A stretch of DNA of 33,608 bases. Source: JBBRTJ01 sp038244535. Lineage in GTDB: Bacteria > Actinomycetota > Acidimicrobiia > Acidimicrobiales > Ilumatobacteraceae. The notes beneath the pieces are model-generated. The model saw only the letters and a list, made by a program, of their open reading frames with translations. It was not told the origin of the DNA and ran no database searches. The position numbers and the translations under genes are program-made. This document shows positions 22,951-29,976 of the stretch, piece after piece. The stretch covers positions 1 through 33,608 of the forward strand of contig JBBRTJ010000029.1 of assembly GCA_038244535.1 (NCBI GenBank). Reading direction: 5' to 3'. How positions within the stretch are numbered: the stretch's first letter is position 1; each line of letters starts with the position of its first letter.

Positions 22951-23862
22951 TCAGCCAGCCGCTCGCTTGAACGGATCAGCGGGGAAGGCATGCGCTTCGA
23001 CGATGAGCGTCGACCAGGCCGACGCCGCGTGCACGATGTCATCGAGCCAGACGCCGAGGGCCGAGACCAGCCCAGCCTCGGATGCATCGGTGGTCGCCTC
23101 GATGTGGTTGCGGGCATCGAAGCCCCTCAGGGTGATGAGGCCCTCTTCGTCGAGCCACCCGTGCTCCTGCAGCTTCACCTCGGCATGGCTGAGCGCCTCG
23201 GGGCCGTAGCCCCGTGTCGCCAGGTAGGACCCGGGCGGCATCCCGAGCCACGCTTCGGTGAGCACGGTCATCGATGGGGCGTCGAGCCCAGCCGAGATGC
23301 ACGCCGCGAGGTGGCCGTCACCGCGGTGCTCACGGACGAGCTCGGCCGCCCGCCACAGCCGAGCGACCGCCCCATCGGGCGTGGGCAGGTCGCGCAGACC
23401 GCTGAACAGGGGGCGGGCGGCGCCGTCCTGGGCTCGGATCGCACGATCGAGCGCGGTGGCGATCTCGCCCAGCACCGCGTGGTCCTCGCCGGCGAGCAGC
23501 GCCGTGAGGCTCTGGACGGCGCCGTCGGCCCTGGCGGTGAGGACGTCAGCGCGAGAGGCGGCGGCGCGCCCCTCCTGGTAGGTGGCAGTCAGGAAGGCCG
23601 GCTCGAACACGCCGAACGACGACACCACGACGCCTGGTGATGGCTCGCCCAGCGCGGCGGCCCGGCCCCAGACGTAGCCAGTCATGAAGTTGAGCCCGAG
23701 CGCCTCGTAGCGCTCGTTGGTGGCCCTGCACCAGATGCCGTGGGTGGCGAGCGGTTCGAGCGCGTCGCGAAGGCGGCGGGCGGGGGTGGTCGGGACCTCA
23801 GGGCCGGCGTGGTGCGCAGCGGGCGGGTCGAGGAAGACCGAAGCGATCGTGTCGTAATCCAC
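22951..23862 (-). CDS. SCO6745-family protein
   Basis: This 303-residue alpha-helical protein of unknown function is recognised by ARRLRDALEPLATHGIWCRATNERYEALGLN near the N-terminus, then YVWGRAAALGEPSPGVV, SSFGVFEPAFL, HRGDGHLAACISAGLDA and LRGFDARNHIEATTD. Related actinobacterial proteins are annotated as SCO6745 family or as helix-turn-helix proteins; the C-terminal part (ALSHAEVKLQEHGWLDEEGLITLRG) does resemble a winged-helix unit. The GTG start at 23862 is used. It is co-directional with and 5 bp before the uridine phosphorylase gene, and divergent from the CDF transporter gene 31 bp away. Confidence 0.6.
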   Translation of the reverse strand: MDYDTIASVFLDPPAAHHAGPEVPTTPARRLRDALEPLATHGIWCRATNERYEALGLNFMTGYVWGRAAALGEPSPGVVVSSFGVFEPAFLTATYQEGRAAASRADVLTARADGAVQSLTALLAGEDHAVLGEIATALDRAIRAQDGAARPLFSGLRDLPTPDGAVARLWRAAELVREHRGDGHLAACISAGLDAPSMTVLTEAWLGMPPGSYLATRGYGPEALSHAEVKLQEHGWLDEEGLITLRGFDARNHIEATTDASEAGLVSALGVWLDDIVHAASAWSTLIVEAHAFPADPFKRAAG

Positions 23863-23893
23863 ATTGCATCATGGCGGACGCGGACGTGGTTGC

Positions 23894-24868
23894 ATGGCGG
23901 GCGTGAGCCACGACCACGGCGAGGGCCACACCCATGACCACCGGCACGACCACGGACATGACCACGATCGCGACCAGGGGCAGGAGCACGGGCATGGGCA
24001 CGACCACCGCGGGGTGGGTGAGCGTCGGCTGCTGATCGTCATCGGGCTCAACGTCGTGCTCGCCGTTGCCCAGGTGATCGGAGGTCTCGCCTTCGGCTCG
24101 GTGGCGCTGCTGGCCGACACGATCCACCAGGCCGTCGACGTGGTTGGCCTGACGGCGAGCTTGGTGGCCCTGCGCCTGCTGAGGCGCGGTCCGTCGCCGC
24201 AGCGCAGCTTCGGCTGGGGCCGCGCCGATGCCATCGGGGCCGGGGTCAGCGGACTGATCCTGCTGGCCTCCACGGCGTGGCTGCTCGTCGAAGCCGTCAG
24301 CCGGTTGGCCGATCCGACGACAGTCGACGGTGGCCCGGTGGCACTGCTCGGGCTGTTCGGCGTGGCCGTCAACGGTGGCTGCGCGCTGCTGCTCAGCGGC
24401 GGCACGCACCTGTCCCAACGAGCCGCCCGCCTGCACTTGTTCACCGACGCCGGAGGCTCGGCGGCGGTCGTCGTGGCCGGCGTCGTCGTGGCGGTCACCG
24501 GCTGGAGCCGGGTCGATCCGCTTGTTTCCATCGGCCTCTCGGTGGTCGTGGTGTGGGCCACGTGGGGCTTGTTGCGACGGGCCGGTCAGGTCCTGACCGA
24601 CGCCACCCCGGCCGGGCTGGCACCCGAGGCGATCACCGCAGTGATGAAGGGCGTCGCCGGGGTGACCGACGTGCACCACCTGCACGTGTGGTCGCTCGGC
24701 CCGGACGACGTCGCGGTGTCGGCCCACCTGCTCGTCGACGGTGAGCGCACCGTGCACGAGGCTCAGGTGCTGACGGCGCACGTCGAGGACGCGCTGCGGG
24801 ACCGGTTCGGCGTGAGCCACCTCACCGTCCAGGTCGAGTGCCACCCGTGCGAGGCCCCCGACCACTGA
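23894..24868 (+). CDS. Cation diffusion facilitator (CDF) transporter, CzcD-like
   Basis: This 324-residue inner-membrane proton antiporter exports Zn2+ and related ions from the cytoplasm. The N-terminal 50 residues hold about 15 His mixed with Asp/Glu, a probable metal buffer. Six membrane segments follow. The transport-site HxxxD motifs are in TM2 (HQAVD in ADTIHQAVDVV) and TM5 (HLFTD), the zinc-type combination. The C-terminal cytoplasmic ferredoxin-like domain includes VTDVHHLHVWSLGPDDVAVSAHL and ends ECHPCEAPDH. Start choice is uncertain: ATG 23894 is listed, GTG 23903 is possible, and an in-frame TTG at 23864 would add two more His. No metal-responsive operator was identified. Only 9 bp separate it from the convergent SDR gene. 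Confidence 0.93.
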   Translation: MAGVSHDHGEGHTHDHRHDHGHDHDRDQGQEHGHGHDHRGVGERRLLIVIGLNVVLAVAQVIGGLAFGSVALLADTIHQAVDVVGLTASLVALRLLRRGPSPQRSFGWGRADAIGAGVSGLILLASTAWLLVEAVSRLADPTTVDGGPVALLGLFGVAVNGGCALLLSGGTHLSQRAARLHLFTDAGGSAAVVVAGVVVAVTGWSRVDPLVSIGLSVVVVWATWGLLRRAGQVLTDATPAGLAPEAITAVMKGVAGVTDVHHLHVWSLGPDDVAVSAHLLVDGERTVHEAQVLTAHVEDALRDRFGVSHLTVQVECHPCEAPDH

Positions 24869-24877
24869 GCGATCCCG

Positions 24878-25654
24878 TCAGGCGGTGGCCCCGCCGTCGA
24901 CGATCAGGAGCGCGCCGGTGATGAACGAGCCGGCGTCGGAGGCGAGCAGCAGCGCCGGCCCCACCATCTCGTCGGGCTCCGCGATCCGGCCCAACGGAGC
25001 CATCCGGCCGATCCGGGCGAGGGTGGCGTCGTCGTAGGCCTTGGTCACCATGTCGGTGCGGAACGTGCCGGGGGAGATGGCGTTGACCCGGATCGCCTGG
25101 GGTCCGAGATCGCGGGCCAGCGAGCGAGTGGCCTGGGCCAGCGCCGCCTTGACGGGCGGGTAGAGGTAGCGCCCGGGGCTGCCGGCGTGAGCGGCGATCG
25201 ACACGATGTTGATGACCGAACCGTGGCCGCCGGCGGCCAGGTGAGGGAGCGCGTGCTGAACGAGCAGCAGGGGCCCGAGCAGGTTCGTCGTGAACGCCCC
25301 GATGAACGCCGATTCGTCGAGCGCGTCGATCCCGCGGTCGAGCACCGTGGCGGCGTTGTTGACCACGATGTCGAGGCGACCAAAACGCACAACCGCGGCG
25401 TCGACGAGGGCCGCGACTTCGGCCGGATCCTGCATCCGGGCCGCCACCGCCAAGCCCTGGCCACCTCCCGCCTCGATCTCGGCCACGACGGCGGCACACG
25501 CATCGAGCTTGCGGCTGGCCACCACCACCGACGCGCCGGCTTGGGCGAAGCCGAGGGCGACGGCGCGCCCGAGGCCGCGAGAGCCGCCGGTGACGATGGC
25601 CACGCGTCCGGTGAGGTCGAAGGGGCGGAAGGGAGCAGGCAGGTCGGAAGGCAC
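24878..25654 (-). CDS. Short-chain dehydrogenase/reductase (SDR)
   Basis: This 258-residue classical SDR has VTGGSRGLGRA (cofactor loop), NNAA, a Ser in NIVSIAAHAG and the catalytic Y165/K169 pair in YLYPPVKAAL, then ISPGTFRTDM and the C-terminal GALLIVDGG. The Tyr-xxx-Lys context (YPPVK rather than YxxSK) is slightly unusual. Cofactor and substrate are not determined. The GTG at 25654 gives the normal length; the frame is open to a TTG at 25693, which would add 13 residues. It is divergent from the aldo/keto reductase gene. Confidence 0.88.
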   Translation of the reverse strand: MPSDLPAPFRPFDLTGRVAIVTGGSRGLGRAVALGFAQAGASVVVASRKLDACAAVVAEIEAGGGQGLAVAARMQDPAEVAALVDAAVVRFGRLDIVVNNAATVLDRGIDALDESAFIGAFTTNLLGPLLLVQHALPHLAAGGHGSVINIVSIAAHAGSPGRYLYPPVKAALAQATRSLARDLGPQAIRVNAISPGTFRTDMVTKAYDDATLARIGRMAPLGRIAEPDEMVGPALLLASDAGSFITGALLIVDGGATA

Positions 25655-25715
25655 GGCGGAGCAGTTGAGCGCATCCAGCCGAAGTGCGGACAATTCACCG
25701 GGTGGGGGGCGGGGG

Positions 25716-25721
25716 TAGGTT
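25716..25721 (+). promoter_or_regulatory. Leaderless -10 box for the aldo/keto reductase
   Basis: TAGGTT (TAnnnT) lies 7 nt before the ATG at 25729, without a ribosome binding site. The same hexamer is used for the undecaprenyl-diphosphatase gene. Confidence 0.5.
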
Positions 25722-25728
25722 GCCGGGC

Positions 25729-26694
25729 ATGCCCATGACGTCTCGCCGGCTCGGCCGGTCCGGTCTGCAGGTCAGCACGCTGTCGTTCGGAAGCTGGGTC
25801 ACCTTCGGCAACCAACTCGACACCGGCCTCGCTCGTGAGTGCATCGGCGCGGCCTGGGAGGCCGGCTGCAACTTCTTCGACAACGCCGAGGCCTATGCGG
25901 GCGGCGAGTCCGAGCGGATCATGGGCCAGGCCATCAACGAACTGGGCCTCGACCGCGATGCGTACGTGCTGTCGACCAAGGTGTACTGGGGCCTGCACGA
26001 CGGGCCGAACCGCCGCAACACCTTGAACCGCAAGTACCTGCTGTCATCGATCGACGGCTGCCTCGAGCGCCTCGACGTCGACTACGTCGACCTGCTGTTC
26101 TGTCACCGGGCCGATCCCAACACGCCGATCGAGGAGACGGTGTGGGCGATGAACGACCTCATCGAGCGGGGTGCGGTCCTCTACTGGGGCACGTCTGAGT
26201 GGACGGCCGACGAGATCCGGGCCGCGTGGGAGATCGCCGAGCGCCACCACCTCCGCAAGCCGGTCATGGAGCAGCCGCAGTACCACATGCTCGATCGGCG
26301 CAAGGTCGAGCGCGAGTTCGCCCGCCTCTACGACGACATCGGCCTCGGCCTCACGACGTGGAGCCCGCTGGCCTCGGGTCTGCTCACCGGCAAGTACCTC
26401 GACGGCGTGCCCGACGCGAGCCGGGCCACGCTGGAGGGCTACGACTGGCTGAAGCGCTCGCTGACCGACGAGAAGCGCAACGACAAGGTCCGCGCCATCA
26501 AGGCCGTGGCTGACCGCCTCGAAGTGCCCCTGGCCCAGCTCGCCATTGCCTGGTGCGCCAAGAACCCGCACGTGTCCACGGTGATCACCGGGGCGAGCCG
26601 GCCCGAGCAGGTGGTGCAGAACTTCGGCGCGATGGACGTGCTTCCGCTCCTCACCGACGAGGTGATGGCCGAGCTCGACCAGCTCACGAAGTGA
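25729..26694 (+). CDS. Aldo/keto reductase, AKR6 (Kv-beta-like) type
   Basis: This 321-residue NADPH-dependent TIM-barrel reductase carries the catalytic tetrad D51, Y56 (FFDNAEAYAGG), K84 (LSTKVYW) and H126 (FCHRADPNTP). Its sequence is strikingly like the animal potassium-channel beta subunits and bacterial YghZ (AKR6/AKR14 region): RADPNTPIEETV, AVLYWGTSEW, EQPQYHMLDR and LTTWSPLASGLLTGKY. In bacteria these reduce aldehydes such as L-glyceraldehyde 3-phosphate or methylglyoxal; the substrate here is not known and no channel gene is adjacent. The stop overlaps the GTG of the VOC gene by 4 bp (GTGA), so the pair is translationally coupled. Confidence 0.92.
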   Translation: MPMTSRRLGRSGLQVSTLSFGSWVTFGNQLDTGLARECIGAAWEAGCNFFDNAEAYAGGESERIMGQAINELGLDRDAYVLSTKVYWGLHDGPNRRNTLNRKYLLSSIDGCLERLDVDYVDLLFCHRADPNTPIEETVWAMNDLIERGAVLYWGTSEWTADEIRAAWEIAERHHLRKPVMEQPQYHMLDRRKVEREFARLYDDIGLGLTTWSPLASGLLTGKYLDGVPDASRATLEGYDWLKRSLTDEKRNDKVRAIKAVADRLEVPLAQLAIAWCAKNPHVSTVITGASRPEQVVQNFGAMDVLPLLTDEVMAELDQLTK

Positions 26695-27206
26695 GCACGC
26701 CGGCGCCGACCCTCCCCGGCGGGCTGCGGGCTGTCCAGATCGCCTACGCGGTCTCCGACGTCGACGAGGCTGCGGCCTCGTTCGCAGCCCGCTTCGGGGC
26801 GGGGCCGTTCGTCTTCGGCCGCCACATCCCGCTCGCGTTCGCCCGGATCGGGGGCGAGGACTCGGTCTTCGACCACTCGTCGGCCTATGGGCAGTGGGGC
26901 TCGGTCATGGTCGAGCTCGTGCAGGTCCACGACGCGGGCACAGGTCCGGTCGGGGCGAAGATCAAGCGCAGCTCGGGCCTCCACCACGTCGCTTGCTTCG
27001 TCGACGACCTCGACGCCGCGCAGGCCACCCTCACCGAGCTCGGCCTGCCCGAGGCGATGCTGGCCGGCACCAGCACCGGCACCCGCTTCGCGTTCCACGA
27101 CGGGGGCGAGCTCGGTCACTTCATCGAGCTGTACGAGCCGTCTCCGGGCCTGCTCGCGTTCTACGCCTCGGTCCGTGACGCGGCGACTCTGGCTCCTACG
27201 TACTGA
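26691..27206 (+). CDS. VOC-family protein, methylmalonyl-CoA epimerase-like layout
   Basis: This 171-residue protein has two VOC modules: LRAVQIAYAVSDVDEAAASF...FGAGPF and SGLHHVACFVDDLDAAQATLTELG, ending HFIELYEPSPGLLAFY. The arrangement resembles glyoxalase/epimerase proteins of the Glyoxalase_4 type. The residue usually occupied by the first metal-binding His is Q16, whereas the His of LHHVACF and the Glu of FIELYE remain, so metal binding may differ. It is coupled to the aldo/keto reductase by a 4-bp overlap and probably handles the same aldehyde or keto substrate. The 3' end overlaps the convergent glycosylase gene by 11 bp. Confidence 0.78.
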   Translation: MSTPAPTLPGGLRAVQIAYAVSDVDEAAASFAARFGAGPFVFGRHIPLAFARIGGEDSVFDHSSAYGQWGSVMVELVQVHDAGTGPVGAKIKRSSGLHHVACFVDDLDAAQATLTELGLPEAMLAGTSTGTRFAFHDGGELGHFIELYEPSPGLLAFYASVRDAATLAPTY

Positions 27207-27738
27207 CGAGCCAGGGCGGCGCGAGCGCGGCGATCTCCGCGTACACGGGGCACGACTCGGCATGGGCGCCCGGCAGGTATCCGAGGCTCATCAGCAGCTC
27301 GCCGACGATCTCGCCGCCGACGAAGCGGAACCCGGTCTGCTTGAACCGCTTCACCCAGGCGTCCTTGGGCAGCGGGTGCTGGGCGTCGATCCAGGCCCCG
27401 AACGAGCCGTGCTGGGCGATCAGGTCGCACACCACGGCAGCGTTGGCGATGGCGGCGTCGACCTTCAGGCGGTTGCGGATGATGCCGGCGTCAGTGAGCA
27501 GCCGGGTTCGGTCCCCCTCGTCGAACGCTGCGACCACACCCGGATCGAACCCGCGGTAGGCGGCGACGAACGCCGGGCGCTTGGCCAGGATCGTGAGCCA
27601 CGAGAGCCCGGCTTGGTTGATCTCGAGCACCAGGCGCTCGAACAGCACCGAGTCGTCGCGTTGGGGGAAGCCGTACTCGGTGTCGTGGTACGGGCCGTGG
27701 AGCGGGTGGCCGGGGGCGGCCTCGCAGTAGGTGGTCAT
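27196..27738 (-). CDS. tag: DNA-3-methyladenine glycosylase I
   Basis: This 180-residue base-excision repair enzyme removes 3-methyladenine. The family pattern is complete: a near N-terminal Cys (MTTYCEA), YHDTEYGFPQRDD, LFERLVLEINQAGLSWLTILAKR and FVGGEIVGELLMSLGYL. The C-terminal AHAESCPVY supplies the His and Cys that, with the N-terminal Cys and His, bind the structural zinc. Where E. coli Tag has EWG this protein has EYG. The ATG at 27738 overlaps the stop of the hydrolase gene by 1 bp (TGATG), so translation is coupled. The same frame is open much further upstream but is then antisense-like shadow. Confidence 0.9.
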   Translation of the reverse strand: MTTYCEAAPGHPLHGPYHDTEYGFPQRDDSVLFERLVLEINQAGLSWLTILAKRPAFVAAYRGFDPGVVAAFDEGDRTRLLTDAGIIRNRLKVDAAIANAAVVCDLIAQHGSFGAWIDAQHPLPKDAWVKRFKQTGFRFVGGEIVGELLMSLGYLPGAHAESCPVYAEIAALAPPWLVST

Positions 27739-28646
27739 CACGCCTCCGCGGGCAGGAAGCCGGCCAGCTCGGCGAGCAGGTTGGCGGGGAGCTCCTCGGG
27801 GATGAAGTGGCCGCAGGGCAGCGGGCGCCCGGTGAGGGGCTGGTCGGCGGCGACCCAACGGCGCCAGGTGGCGACGAAGGCGGCGTTGGCCTCGTCGCTG
27901 CGGCGGTCGCCCCACAGGGCCAGGGTGGGGCAGTCGATCGTGCGGCCCGCGGCGCGGTCGGCCTCGTCGAGTTCCGCGTCCAACGTGGCGCCGGCGCGGT
28001 AGTCGGCGCACGACGCCGCGATCACCTCGGGTGTGAAGGCCCGGACGTAGTGCGCCATCGCCTCGTCGGTGATGGGGTCGGCGCCGGGCACCGTCCCCGC
28101 CCACTTGCCCATCACCTGTGTCAACCACTCGGCCGGGGCCGCGCCGATCATCGTCTCGGGCAGCGGCGCGGGCACGGCGAGGAAGTACCAGTGGAAGCCG
28201 TAGACCGCGGCGCGGCGGCTGGATGCCAGCAGCTCGAACTGCTCGACGGTGGGGACGATGTCGAGCACGCACAGGCGCTCGACGCGGTCCGGGTGGTCGA
28301 TCGCCATCCGGTAGGCGACGCGGCCGCCGCGGTCGTGGCCAACCACGGCGAACCGCTCATGGCCGAGTGCCGACATCAGCGCCACAACGTCGGCCGCCAT
28401 GGTGCGCTTCGAGTAGGCGCGGTGGCCGTCGTCGTCCGGCGGGGCGCTCGACGAGCCGTAGCCGCGCAGGTCGGGCACCACGACGCGGTGGCGCTCGGCC
28501 AGCGCCGGTGCGACCCGGTGCCAGCAGACGCCGTCTTGCGGGTAGCCGTGGATGAGCACGACCGGCGGGCCCGTGCCGGCCGTGCGGGCGTGCAGCGACA
28601 CACCGGGCGCCACCTCGACGTCGTGTGACTCGAAGCCTTTGAACAT
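27738..28646 (-). CDS. Alpha/beta hydrolase with haloacetate (fluoroacetate) dehalogenase signature
   Basis: This 302-residue alpha/beta hydrolase carries every residue known to define fluoroacetate dehalogenases (Moraxella/Burkholderia FAc-DEX and Rhodopseudomonas RPA1163). These are the nucleophile D105 with R106 and R109 (GHDRGGR), D129 (LDIVPT), the halide-binding H152, W153 and Y216 (GFHWYF, CADYRAG) and the base H279 (CGHFIPEE). Predicted reaction: hydrolytic removal of halide from haloacetate. Some relatives with these motifs act on other esters or epoxides, so the substrate is a prediction. The ATG at 28646 gives exactly the usual length; no ribosome binding site is seen. The tag gene is translationally coupled downstream. 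Confidence 0.87.
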   Translation of the reverse strand: MFKGFESHDVEVAPGVSLHARTAGTGPPVVLIHGYPQDGVCWHRVAPALAERHRVVVPDLRGYGSSSAPPDDDGHRAYSKRTMAADVVALMSALGHERFAVVGHDRGGRVAYRMAIDHPDRVERLCVLDIVPTVEQFELLASSRRAAVYGFHWYFLAVPAPLPETMIGAAPAEWLTQVMGKWAGTVPGADPITDEAMAHYVRAFTPEVIAASCADYRAGATLDAELDEADRAAGRTIDCPTLALWGDRRSDEANAAFVATWRRWVAADQPLTGRPLPCGHFIPEELPANLLAELAGFLPAEA

Positions 28647-28718
28647 GGTGGTAGTGGAGCATCCGAGGCGGGCCGATGCCAGGAGGCGGCCGCAACCACG
28701 AGCGGACTGACCGTCGAT

Positions 28719-28853
28719 CAGTATCCCGGGAACACCGCCTACGCAGACGCCTTCGCAGCCGCAACGGCCCATGCGCACGATGCCGAGCTGTGGACTGGTG
28801 ATCCCGAGTTGCTCCTCAGTGGCTCGCCCTGGACGTGCCTGGATCCGCGCTGA
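28719..28853 (+). pseudogene. VapC-type PIN-domain toxin, C-terminal remnant
   Basis: Reading the plus strand from 28719 gives QYPGNTAYADAFAAATAHAH followed by DAELWTGDPELLLSGSPW and a stop at 28851-28853. This is the end of a PIN-domain ribonuclease: the family has (S)xADAFAAATA..x.A.LWTGDPELL...PW.xxDLR, with two conserved acidic positions, here D of ADAF and D of TGDPE. Upstream the frame stays open but loses all similarity and offers no start codon, and no antitoxin is present. It is a truncated relic between two minus-strand genes. Confidence 0.7.
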
Positions 28854-28871
28854 CAGGAGGCGGCTGACGGA

Positions 28872-29837
28872 TCAGAGCCACCCGAAGGCGAGGGCGCCGA
28901 GGGTGATGACGCCGATGGCGATGCGGTACCAGCCAAAGATGCTCAGGCCGTGCTTGGTGAGGTAGCCGACGAGCCACTTGATGGCGACGGCGGCAAGGAC
29001 GAAGGCCACGAGGATGCCGAGTAGCGGGGTACCGAGCCCGAACGCGTCCTTCACCTCGCTGCCGTACTTGCCGCCCTCGTACAGGGTGGCGGCGCCGAGG
29101 GTGGCGAGGCCGAGCAGGAAGCTGAACTCGACGGCGGCGGCCATCGAGTAGCCGAGGAACAGCGCGGCCACGATCGTCACGAGGCTGCGGCTGGTGCCCG
29201 GCCAGAGGGCGAGCACCTGCGCGCAGCCGATGATGAAGCCGTCGCGCCAGCCGAGGTCCTCCAGCTTCTTGCCGACCTTGTTGCTGTCCCGGAAGCGGGG
29301 CGCGATCAGGAGGATGGCGATGCCGAAGAAGATCCATGCCGCGGCGACGGGTCCCGCTTCGAGCAAGTGGTCCTGGATCGAGCTCTCGAGGGTGAGCCCG
29401 ATCACGGCAGCAGGGATGAACGCCAAGATCAGCGCGACCAGTAGTCGCCGGCCCTCGTCGGAGCGGCCGATGATCCCTTCGAGCATCTCGACGATGCGCC
29501 GCCAGTACAGGACGAGCACGGCGAGGATGGCACCGATCTGGATGATGATCGTGTAGTGCTTGATGGCGTCCTTGGTGGCGTCGTCCTGGCCGACGTTCAT
29601 CCAGCGCTCGATGACCACGAGGTGGCCGGTCGAGCTGATGGGCAGGTACTCGGTGATGCCCTCGACCGCGCCGAGGACGACCGCCTTCCACGTCGACAGC
29701 TCCTCACCGGCCTTGGTGGTGTCGGTGGTCGAGCTGCTGGCGGCGTGCGCCGGTGTGACCTTCATCCCGAGCGTGAGCACGAGGGCGAAGAGGACACCGA
29801 GCAGGACCAGCGACGAGGAACGGCGCAGAGGGGTCAC
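28872..29837 (-). CDS. uppP: Undecaprenyl-diphosphatase (UppP/BacA)
   Basis: This 321-residue integral membrane enzyme recycles the undecaprenyl-diphosphate carrier of peptidoglycan synthesis; overexpression in other species gives bacitracin resistance. Signature motifs are AVEGITEYLPISSTGHL (glutamate-rich motif 1) and LALWPGTSRS (motif 2 with the catalytic-site Arg), plus several membrane helices. An unusual N-terminal extension of about 45 residues looks like a signal peptide (LRRSSSLVLLGVLFALVLTL, then TPAHA, then ASS) followed by a Ser/Thr linker. The GTG start at 29837 is supported by a leaderless TAGGTT box, so the extension is probably real. Confidence 0.95.
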   Translation of the reverse strand: MTPLRRSSSLVLLGVLFALVLTLGMKVTPAHAASSSTTDTTKAGEELSTWKAVVLGAVEGITEYLPISSTGHLVVIERWMNVGQDDATKDAIKHYTIIIQIGAILAVLVLYWRRIVEMLEGIIGRSDEGRRLLVALILAFIPAAVIGLTLESSIQDHLLEAGPVAAAWIFFGIAILLIAPRFRDSNKVGKKLEDLGWRDGFIIGCAQVLALWPGTSRSLVTIVAALFLGYSMAAAVEFSFLLGLATLGAATLYEGGKYGSEVKDAFGLGTPLLGILVAFVLAAVAIKWLVGYLTKHGLSIFGWYRIAIGVITLGALAFGWL

Positions 29838-29846
29838 AGGCCCGTG

Positions 29847-29852
29847 AACCTA
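29847..29852 (-). promoter_or_regulatory. Leaderless -10 box for uppP
   Basis: TAGGTT on the minus strand (29852-29847) lies 9 nt before the GTG at 29837. It supports translation from this GTG and hence the signal-peptide-like extension. Confidence 0.45.
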
Positions 29853-29960
29853 CCTCTGCGCCGCTCCCCGTCTGGTCACCGCAGTCGGTGGGCCGACCGG
29901 GAGGTCAGCTCCACTTCTCAGGAAACCATGAGCGACCGGTGCCGAGCGGCTCGGGCCGCC

Positions 29961-29966
29961 TACGGT
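29961..29966 (+). promoter_or_regulatory. -10 box for the unknown protein at 29977
   Basis: TACGGT (TAnnnT) lies 10 nt before the ATG at 29977, so the transcript would carry at most a few leader bases. No ribosome binding site is visible. Confidence 0.45.
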
Positions 29967-29976
29967 CGGCTCTCGT

